DNA from: Thermoflexales bacterium
Lineage (GTDB): Bacteria > Chloroflexota > Anaerolineae > Fen-1058
Length of the DNA stretch: 7,047 nt
Assembly (NCBI GenBank): GCA_017999195.1
Contig: JAGOBP010000216.1
Span: 1-7,047 of the forward strand
Reading direction: 5' to 3'
Numbering within the stretch: position 1 is the stretch's first letter; each line of letters opens with the position of its first letter. The notes under the pieces are model-generated. The model was not told the DNA's origin. It did not search any database and was given only the letters and a program-made list of their open reading frames with translations. A program made the position numbers and the translations under genes. Shown here piece by piece: positions 1 to 6,463 of this stretch.

Positions 1-610
1 GGGCATCGATATTGCGCACCCCAGTTTGGTGGAAGCCAAAGGGCGCGGTGTGTATGGCACGCTGGACGTCGCCAGCGCGTGGAACATCCCGTATCGCAGC
101 GAGACGTTTTCGGCGGTGCTGGCCAACTGCGCCGTTGAGCACATGCCCAAACTCGATCAGGTCTTTAGCGAAGTGGCGCGCGTGCTGAAACCGGGCGGCA
201 AGTTCATTCTGTCGGTGCCGACTGATCAGTTGAACAAGAATCTGTGGGTCGCGGGCGTGCTCGATCGGGTGGGCGCGCACGATCTGGCCGAACGCTATCG
301 CGCCTGGTTTAAGCACATTCAAGTTCACTTTCATATGTATTCGCCGGGTGAGTGGCAAAACCGATTAGAAGCGCAAGGCCTCAAGGTCACCTATCGACGC
401 GGGTATCTGTCGCCGCGCGCGACGCAATATCTGGAATTAGGCCATTACTATGGCTTGCCCAGCTTGATCGGGCGCAAGGTGTTTGGCACGTGGGTGGTCT
501 GGCCGTGGCGACCGCGCTTTGCGCTGGAAGAAGCCGTGCTGGCGCCGCGCGTGGCCGAAGACGGCGTGCCCAATTCGGGCTGCTGTTTCTTTGTGGCGGA
601 AAAGGCGTGA
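1..610 (+). CDS. Class I SAM-dependent methyltransferase, 5'-truncated by window edge
   Basis: This is the C-terminal 202 residues of a Methyltransf_11-type (UbiE/Coq5-like fold) methyltransferase, a cytoplasmic enzyme moving a methyl group from S-adenosylmethionine to an unidentified acceptor. The frame is open from base 2 and begins G-I-D-I, which looks like the strand ending in the acidic residue that binds the SAM ribose. The glycine-rich motif I and perhaps 50-60 residues therefore lie upstream, and the in-frame TTG at 26 is not the real start. Visible core motifs are LANCAVEHMP (motif II/post-II, bases about 119-148) and RVLKPGGKFILSVP (about 179-220), the usual 'vLkPGG' strand-turn. 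The remaining C-terminal part, rich in Tyr, Trp and Arg, is probably acceptor-specific and has no motif I recognise. The TGA stop at 608-610 is also the end of the first heptamer of the following palindromic array. Neighbouring genes suggest a surface-glycan or glycolipid substrate, which is inference only. The fold is secure; the substrate is unknown. Confidence 0.92.
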   Translation, partial: GIDIAHPSLVEAKGRGVYGTLDVASAWNIPYRSETFSAVLANCAVEHMPKLDQVFSEVARVLKPGGKFILSVPTDQLNKNLWVAGVLDRVGAHDLAERYRAWFKHIQVHFHMYSPGEWQNRLEAQGLKVTYRRGYLSPRATQYLELGHYYGLPSLIGRKVFGTWVVWPWRPRFALEEAVLAPRVAEDGVPNSGCCFFVAEKA

Positions 611-663
611 TGCGTGGTGCGTGGTGCGTGACAAAACACGTAACACGCAATACGCAACACGAT
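604..663. repeat. Palindromic heptamer array 1 (4 + 4 units)
   Basis: Four 7-bp units on the left (GGCGTGA, TGCGTGG, TGCGTGG, TGCGTGA; 604-631) are followed by a 4-bp spacer (632-635). Four units of reverse-complement type come next (ACACGTA, ACACGCA, ATACGCA, ACACGAT; 636-663). The dyad is exactly symmetrical about the spacer. In the inner arms, 611-630 against 637-656, I count 16 Watson-Crick and 2 G-T pairs out of 20. The array fills nearly the whole gap between the two methyltransferase genes. Its first unit contributes the upstream stop codon, and it ends 6 bp before the next ATG. A transcript could fold into a hairpin here and affect mRNA stability or initiation of the next gene. There is no T-run after it, so it is not a classical intrinsic terminator. 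Confidence 0.85.
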
Positions 664-669
664 TGACCC

Positions 670-1458
670 ATGCGCTTATCCGCACTCGCTTATTACGCTC
701 GCTCGATTCCGAAGGTGCTCTTCGGATTTCGGCCGCTGCCGCAAGTGATCGGCCTGTTTCTGGGCAAATCGACGGGACAGCCGTTGACGATCACGTTGCG
801 GGCCAGCGGCTTGAAGTATCGCGTGCGCACGGCGATGGACGTGTGGGTCATCAAGGAAACGTGCCTCGATCGGGATTACGAGCGCGGCGCGTTGTTGCAA
901 ACCGATTGGACTATCATCGACATCGGTGCAGGGTTGGGCGATTTTACGGCCTACGCGGCGTGGCTCAGTCCCAACGGCACGGTGCTGGCCTACGAGCCGT
1001 TTCCTGAATCATTTGCCTTGCTGAAGCAAAACCTGGAACTCAACCATGTGCGCAATGTCGAAGCACAGCCGTATGCGGTGGCCGCAGCGCCCGGCAAGTT
1101 GCGGCTCAACATCGGCAGCGAACATGCCGTACAACACACCACGACCGAAGAGGGCGCACGCACAATCGAGGTACCGGCGATTACGCTGGAAAGTATCTTT
1201 GTCGATCAGGCTGTGACTGGCTGCGATTTATTGAAGATGGATGTGGAAGGCGCGGAATACGGCATCTTGCTCAACGCCAGCGCCGACACACTGCGCAAGA
1301 TCAAGCGCATCGCGCTGGAATATCACGATCACACGCCGGCCGGCACGCACCAGCAATTGCGCGACTGCTTGACGAAACACGGCTTTGAAGTCAAACTGCA
1401 CCCGAACCCGGTGCATGACCATTTGGGCTACCTCTATGCGGAACGCCGCGATGAGTGA
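670..1458 (+). CDS. FkbM family SAM-dependent methyltransferase
   Basis: This is a complete 262-residue methyltransferase of the FkbM family, whose members typically O-methylate hydroxyl groups of sugars or natural products in the cytoplasm. The SAM-binding motif I is IDIGAGLGDF at residues 83-92. The acidic residue at the end of strand 2 is E109 (in AYEP, 107-110). The family hallmark LKMDVEGAEY is at 188-197, corresponding to the common LKIDVEGAE. The N-terminal 80 residues include a hydrophobic stretch (about 15-31) and a segment preceding the Rossmann core, as is usual in the family. No signal peptide is evident. The ATG at 670 lies 6 bp after a palindromic array and has no Shine-Dalgarno sequence that I can see. 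It is kept because it gives a normal family length and the upstream bases are repeat. The TGA stop is 3 bp before the next ATG, so co-transcription and probably translational coupling with the giant membrane gene are likely. A role in methylating a surface glycan is inferred from context. Confidence 0.94.
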   Translation: MRLSALAYYARSIPKVLFGFRPLPQVIGLFLGKSTGQPLTITLRASGLKYRVRTAMDVWVIKETCLDRDYERGALLQTDWTIIDIGAGLGDFTAYAAWLSPNGTVLAYEPFPESFALLKQNLELNHVRNVEAQPYAVAAAPGKLRLNIGSEHAVQHTTTEEGARTIEVPAITLESIFVDQAVTGCDLLKMDVEGAEYGILLNASADTLRKIKRIALEYHDHTPAGTHQQLRDCLTKHGFEVKLHPNPVHDHLGYLYAERRDE

Positions 1459-1461
1459 CGC

Positions 1462-4400
1462 ATGACAACCGATCAACCGATCAGTCAACCCGTGATGATG
1501 CAGCGCCGTCAGTCCCTGTGGCCGCTGGCGATTTTGTTGTTGGCCGCCCTGGCGTTTGGCGCATATTTTCGCTTTGTGGGCATAGATTGGAGTCAGGGTA
1601 ATCCGCTGCACCCCGACGAAAATTTCCTGACGCAGGTCACTTCCGCCATCAAGCCGCCGGAAAACATCGGCGCGTATTTCAATTCGCAGACCTCCACGCT
1701 TAACCCATACAACAACAATTTTGGGCTGTTTGTGTACGGCGACCTGCCCATCTTCATCACGCGCTATGCCGCCGATGTGCTGGATTCGCTGTGCAAAGCC
1801 GTGCCGCAGACCTGTCCCACGCGCAATGAAGTTCCCTTCCGCTTTGCCGAGTATTCGGGCATTGTGCTGCTGGGTCGCGGACTATCGGCCTTTCTGGATT
1901 TGATTACCCTCGTGTTCATGTTCGTCATCGGGCGGCGGCTGTATGGTCCGCGCGTCGGCGTGCTGGCGGCGATCCTGGGTGCGGGCACTGTGCTGCAAAT
2001 TCAGCAGTCGCATTTCTACACCGCTGATATTTTCGCGACGTTTTTTGTCGTAGCCGCGTTTTATTTCATCGTGCGCTTCGGCGACAGCAATTCGTGGACC
2101 GATGTGATCGCCAGCGGCGCGGCCAGCGGTCTGGCGATGGCGAGCCGCATCAACGTCGCGCCGATTTTGGGCATTGTGGGCATTGCGGCACTGGCGCACG
2201 TTTTCCGGCAGCGGTCACAAGCCGATCGAACGTACACGCTCGAAAGCGCCATCGCCCGCATCGTGTTGGCCGCCGTAACCGCGGCCATCGTCTTCCGTAT
2301 CTTCATGCCGTACGCCTTCGACGGCTTGCTCAAATTCGACACGCGCTGGTCGAACAACATGAACTACATTCGCACGCTGGTCAGCGGCGAAGATCCCGGC
2401 GGGCCGCCGGGCGTGCAATGGACCGATCGGACGCCGATTGTCTTCCCCTTGATCAATATCGTGTTTTGGGGCATGGGTCTGCCGCTGGGCATCACGGCGT
2501 GGCTGGGCTGGGCGTATGCGGCGTGGCAGACCTTCATCACGCCCTATCGCAAACACCGGCACGGCTCACTGGGCGCGTGGCTGAGTGACGTCGCGAAGTC
2601 GCGGCATTTGCTGATCTGGGTGTGGGTCTCGGCCTACTTTGTGTGGCAAGGCTCGCAGTGGGTCAAATCGATCCGCTATCAACTGCCGATTTATCCGTTC
2701 CTGACGTTGTTTGCCGCCGCCGCCCTCATTGCCCTGTGGGATTGGGCCAGGCCGCCCGCGCGCCGCGCCGTGTTGCGCCGAATCGCTGCGATTGCCGCAC
2801 TCGCGATCGTGGTGTTGGGCACGTACGCTTGGGCCACCGCCTTCACCGAGATTTATCGCCAGACGACAACGCGCGTCGCGGCTTCGGAATGGATTTACGA
2901 CAACGTACCCACCGCGGCCACACTGCATCTACGCCAGCCCGATGGCGCGACACAGGCCATTCAACTCCCCTTCTTCAGCACGGTCATTTTAGGCGTGGAC
3001 GGCGAAAGCACGACCGCGCAATTCAAGATCGAAGACGCGGCGACCGTTGAAGCGATCACGATCAATCGCTTGATCGATCTGGCGGGCGATCCTGAACCGG
3101 AAACCATCCGCGTCTCGATCACGTCGGCCGATCCCGCCAACCCGATCGCGCAGGCGGACGCCACCACGAACGTGGAGCAATTTGGCGCGCGCGGCGGCGC
3201 AGTGGGCGCGGTGTTCAATGGCACGTCGCTGGTGCCGGGCACCTATTTCGCAACTTTGCAAATTGTCAGCGGCGCGCCGCTGCAAGCCGAAAGCAGCACC
3301 ATCGCCGTTGAAACATGGGATGAAACCGTGCCCGTGCGCGTGGGCGGCCGCGATGGCTACAGCATCTATCACGGCTTGGAAATCAAGCGCGAATGGGAAG
3401 ACGTCGAAGAAAAACGCGCGCAGATCATCCAGTCGCTACAACAAAGCGACTATGTCACCATGGCTAGCAATCGCGCTTACGGCGCGATGTCGCGCCAGCC
3501 GCTGCGCTATCCGTTGACGGCCGAGTACTATCGCTTGATGTTCAGCGGCGAGTTGGGTTTCAAGTTGGTCGCGTCGATCGAGTCGTATCCGACGCTGGGG
3601 CCGCTGACTTTCCCCGATCAAGAAACGACACAATATCTGGGGCTGTGGCCTGATCCTACGCGCTGCCCGCAAGCCAATGTGCCACAATGCCGCGGCCTGA
3701 TCAGCATCAACTTTCCGCCCGCCGAAGAAGCCTTCAGCGTGTACGATCATCCGCGCGTGCTGGTGTTTGAGAAGACCGCAGATTTCTCGGCGGATGTGGT
3801 GACTGCCAAGTTAGGCCGCGTGCAGTTGCGCAATGTGCTGCAAAATCTGTCGCCCAAGAGCGAAACCGAAGCGCCCAACGGCCTGATGCTGAAGGCCGAT
3901 GTGTGGGAAGCGCAGCAACAATCCGGCACCTGGTCGGACTTGTTCGACGTGAACGGCCTGTTAAATCAAAGCCCGTTCATTGGCGCAGTGGCGTGGTATT
4001 TGCTCGTGGCGCTGCTGGGCCTGGCGGCTTTTCCGCTGCTGTTTGCGATATTGCCGGGCTTGCGCGATCGGGGTTATGGCGTGGCCCGCATCGCGGGCTT
4101 GCTTAGCGTCGCGTTCACGGTGTGGTTCGCGTCGAGCGTGCGCGTCATCTCGTTCTCGCGCGGGTGGATCGCCGTGATCGTGATCGCGCTGTGCGCGATC
4201 GGGTTGGTGACCGCGTTCCGTCAACGCCGTGCCTTGCGCGACTTCTGGCGTGATCACCGGCGCACGATCTTATTCGAAGAAGCGTTGTTTGCCGTCGCGT
4301 TTGCGTGGTTCTTGTTCGTGCGCTTTGGCAATCCTGATCTGTGGCATCCGGTGATGGGCGGCGAAAAGCCAATGGATTTCGCCTATCTCAATGCCGTAAT

Positions 4401-6384
4401 CAAGAGTAACACCTTCCCGCCGTATGATCCGTGGTTCGCGGGCGGGCAGATTACGTACTACTATTTTGGCTTCGTGCTGGTGGCAACGCTCGTCAAGGTG
4501 CTGGGCATCGTGCCATCAATTGCTTACAATTTTGCTATTCCAACGTTGTTTGCGATGACGGCATTGGGCGCGTTCACGGCGGCGTACAATCTGGTAACGG
4601 GCGCTAATCGCGGTGCATGGAGCGCGGAGCGAGAGCGGCATTGGAATCTGCGTAATCCGCTGATCATTGGCTTGATCGCGGCGATCTTCGTCACGTTCAT
4701 GGGCAACCTGGGTGAAGCCCAACAACTGACCACCGAGATTGAGAAGCAGATCGTGCCGGATATGACATTTAAGAGCACCATCCCCGGCGTTGAGTTGATC
4801 GTGAAGACGACCACGGGCTTGGGCCGCATGTTGTTCGAGGGCAAGGCGTTGAACTATCGCCCCGAGTGGTGGTATTTCACGCCCACGCGCGAGATTCCCG
4901 CGCCGCCCACCGAAGCCGGACCGATCAGCGAGTTCCCCTATTTCACATTCCTGTACGCCGACCTGCACGCGCATATGCTGGCGATGCCGTTGACGTTGTT
5001 GATGCTGGTGATCGCCATCAGTTGGCTGGCGCGCGCCCCGAGCGGCCTGTGGGCGGCCACTGGATCGATCGTGTTGGGGGGACTCACGGCGGGTGCGTTG
5101 CGCGCGACCAATACGTGGGATTATCCAACGTACTTGCTGATCGGCGGGGCGGCGGTGGTGGTGGGTACGCTGGCGAATGAACCGCTGAATCGCCTATCGA
5201 CGTGGGCGGGTTTGCTGGCCCGCGCGATCGGGTTTGTGGCCATCGGCGTGATCGGCTTTTTGCCGTTCACGCGCAATTACGCCACGGCGTATTCCAGCGC
5301 GGAGATCTGGCAAGGTTCGCTGACGCCGGTGTGGGCGTATTTGAATATCCATCTGCTCTTCCTGTTCCCGATCGTCACGCTGTTGATCCGGGAATTGCAA
5401 AAGTGGGGCGTGCGCTGGTGGCGCGGCCTGTTGAATACGGTCTGGCGCAATCTGTGGTGGATGCTGGTGATCATCGGTATCGCGATCGTCGGCGCGACGT
5501 TCTTGTTGTTCCGCGGCGGACGCGAAGTGGTCATCGTCGCAGTGCCTATCTTGGCGCTGATTGCGCTGTTGTTCTGGCGGCCGCGGTTGGCGACAGCGAA
5601 GCGCTTCTGGCTGTTCATTGTGGCGGTGGCGGTGGGCCTGACCTTTGCGGTGGAAGTGGTGGTGCTGAAGGGCGACATCAGCCGCATGAACACCACGTTT
5701 AAGTTCTATCTGCAAGTGTGGATTTTGCTGGGCATCGGCGGTGCGGTGGCGCTGGGCTGGCTGGCCGAACATCTGGAGAAATGGCCCGGCTGGGGCAAGT
5801 CGCTGTGGACGGGCTTCCTGTGGCTGCTGGTGGGTGCGTCGTTCTTGTATGTGCCGCTGGCCACGCGCGGCAAAATCCTCGACCGCTGGTACGAACCAGA
5901 GATGGGGCCGGGCCTCGACGGCATGGCGTACATGCAGTTCGCTGAATATAGCGACGGCCAGCCCTTCCCGTTGAAGTGGGACTACGACGCGATTCGCTGG
6001 CTGCAAAGCAATGTCGTCGGGACACCGGTCGTGGCCGAAGGCCAATCGGGGTTGTACCGCTGGCAAGGCCGCATCTCGATCAACACCGGGCTGCCAACCA
6101 TCGTCGGCTGGGACTGGCATCAGCGCCAGCAGCGCTCGATCATGCCGGGGCAGGTGCTGGATTATCGCTTGCAGGATGTGCGCTTGTTGTATGATAGCGC
6201 GATCGTGGCCGAAACGCAGCGCATTCTGGCGCAATACGGCGTGAAGTATATCGTGGTGGGCGCGCTCGAACGGGCCTATTATGCGCCCGATGGGCTAGCG
6301 AAGTTCGACGTGATGGTGCAGCAGCGCCTGTTGACCGTGGCCTATCGCAATGAAGGCACGACGGTGTATGAAGTGGTTCCGTAA
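1462..6384 (+). CDS. Giant membrane protein: GT39/PMT-like glycosyltransferase module fused to YYY (DUF2298) module
   Basis: This 1640-residue polytopic membrane protein is built of three parts. Residues 1-470 resemble a GT-C glycosyltransferase (GT39/PMT/ArnT-like), which transfers sugars from polyprenyl-phosphate donors on the outer face. There is a first membrane helix at about 19-38, then HPDE at 50-53, whose acidic pair sits where these enzymes carry their catalytic acid, then roughly ten hydrophobic segments. Residues about 470-835 are mostly hydrophilic and probably extracytoplasmic. They hold ASEWIYDNVP, a beta-rich stretch (about 485-620), and a segment with SIYHGLEIKREW and YPLTAEYYRLMFSGELGF. 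Residues 838-1640 form a YYY/DUF2298 module of function unknown: GGEKPMDFAYLN (966-977), PPYDPW (986-991), YYYFG (999-1003), DLHAHMLAMP (1167-1176), GDISRMNTTFKFYLQ (1404-1418), and a soluble tail with GTPVVAEGQSGLYRWQGR (1520-1537). About fifteen hydrophobic segments lie in this half. Only five cysteines occur, four as two close pairs (C111/C118, C735/C743) in predicted outer loops. The ATG is 3 bp after the upstream stop. No frameshift is evident. Glycosyltransfer by the N-terminal half is likely; the job of the YYY half is unknown. Confidence 0.93.
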   Translation: MTTDQPISQPVMMQRRQSLWPLAILLLAALAFGAYFRFVGIDWSQGNPLHPDENFLTQVTSAIKPPENIGAYFNSQTSTLNPYNNNFGLFVYGDLPIFITRYAADVLDSLCKAVPQTCPTRNEVPFRFAEYSGIVLLGRGLSAFLDLITLVFMFVIGRRLYGPRVGVLAAILGAGTVLQIQQSHFYTADIFATFFVVAAFYFIVRFGDSNSWTDVIASGAASGLAMASRINVAPILGIVGIAALAHVFRQRSQADRTYTLESAIARIVLAAVTAAIVFRIFMPYAFDGLLKFDTRWSNNMNYIRTLVSGEDPGGPPGVQWTDRTPIVFPLINIVFWGMGLPLGITAWLGWAYAAWQTFITPYRKHRHGSLGAWLSDVAKSRHLLIWVWVSAYFVWQGSQWVKSIRYQLPIYPFLTLFAAAALIALWDWARPPARRAVLRRIAAIAALAIVVLGTYAWATAFTEIYRQTTTRVAASEWIYDNVPTAATLHLRQPDGATQAIQLPFFSTVILGVDGESTTAQFKIEDAATVEAITINRLIDLAGDPEPETIRVSITSADPANPIAQADATTNVEQFGARGGAVGAVFNGTSLVPGTYFATLQIVSGAPLQAESSTIAVETWDETVPVRVGGRDGYSIYHGLEIKREWEDVEEKRAQIIQSLQQSDYVTMASNRAYGAMSRQPLRYPLTAEYYRLMFSGELGFKLVASIESYPTLGPLTFPDQETTQYLGLWPDPTRCPQANVPQCRGLISINFPPAEEAFSVYDHPRVLVFEKTADFSADVVTAKLGRVQLRNVLQNLSPKSETEAPNGLMLKADVWEAQQQSGTWSDLFDVNGLLNQSPFIGAVAWYLLVALLGLAAFPLLFAILPGLRDRGYGVARIAGLLSVAFTVWFASSVRVISFSRGWIAVIVIALCAIGLVTAFRQRRALRDFWRDHRRTILFEEALFAVAFAWFLFVRFGNPDLWHPVMGGEKPMDFAYLNAVIKSNTFPPYDPWFAGGQITYYYFGFVLVATLVKVLGIVPSIAYNFAIPTLFAMTALGAFTAAYNLVTGANRGAWSAERERHWNLRNPLIIGLIAAIFVTFMGNLGEAQQLTTEIEKQIVPDMTFKSTIPGVELIVKTTTGLGRMLFEGKALNYRPEWWYFTPTREIPAPPTEAGPISEFPYFTFLYADLHAHMLAMPLTLLMLVIAISWLARAPSGLWAATGSIVLGGLTAGALRATNTWDYPTYLLIGGAAVVVGTLANEPLNRLSTWAGLLARAIGFVAIGVIGFLPFTRNYATAYSSAEIWQGSLTPVWAYLNIHLLFLFPIVTLLIRELQKWGVRWWRGLLNTVWRNLWWMLVIIGIAIVGATFLLFRGGREVVIVAVPILALIALLFWRPRLATAKRFWLFIVAVAVGLTFAVEVVVLKGDISRMNTTFKFYLQVWILLGIGGAVALGWLAEHLEKWPGWGKSLWTGFLWLLVGASFLYVPLATRGKILDRWYEPEMGPGLDGMAYMQFAEYSDGQPFPLKWDYDAIRWLQSNVVGTPVVAEGQSGLYRWQGRISINTGLPTIVGWDWHQRQQRSIMPGQVLDYRLQDVRLLYDSAIVAETQRILAQYGVKYIVVGALERAYYAPDGLAKFDVMVQQRLLTVAYRNEGTTVYEVVP

Positions 6385-6448
6385 CGAGTAACGAGTACTG
6401 CGTAATGGATTCAGCCTCCGTTACGCAGTACTCATTACGCATTACTCA
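6378..6448. repeat. Palindromic heptamer array 2 (4 + 4 units), strong hairpin
   Basis: The left units are TCCGTAA, CGAGTAA, CGAGTAC, TGCGTAA (6378-6405). A 15-bp spacer follows (6406-6420), then right units TTACGCA, GTACTCA, TTACGCA, TTACTCA (6421-6448). The best stem pairs 6381-6408 with 6418-6445 around a 9-base loop, with 24 Watson-Crick pairs, one G-T pair and 3 mismatches. The core 6393-6405 against 6421-6433 is a perfect 13 bp. The TAA stop of the giant membrane gene (6382-6384) is the end of the first unit, the same register as in the array at 604-663. No T-run follows the stem, so it is not a standard intrinsic terminator. It may still stabilise mRNA 3' ends or attenuate transcription between the two YYY genes. 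Its origin could be a small non-autonomous repeat family; no transposase is present here. Confidence 0.88.
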
Positions 6449-6463
6449 TTCAGTGGATGAATC

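Noticed and set aside
26..28. TTG at 26 as the start of the first methyltransferase
   Set aside because: The frame is open upstream to the window edge and the residues before it (G-I-D-I) fit the conserved methyltransferase core. The true start must lie outside the window.
604..663. Possible CRISPR array
   Set aside because: Units are only 7 bp with no unique spacers between them and are arranged as one palindrome. No cas genes are present.
5194..6234. A 346-codon open frame on the minus strand
   Set aside because: It lies wholly inside the YYY half of the giant gene. Its product is rich in His, Arg, Gln and Pro without recognisable motifs, as expected of an antisense shadow in GC-rich coding sequence.
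6378..6448. Classical rho-independent terminator
   Set aside because: The stem is strong but no T-run follows it. The same architecture occurs at 604-663 inside what looks like a continuous operon.
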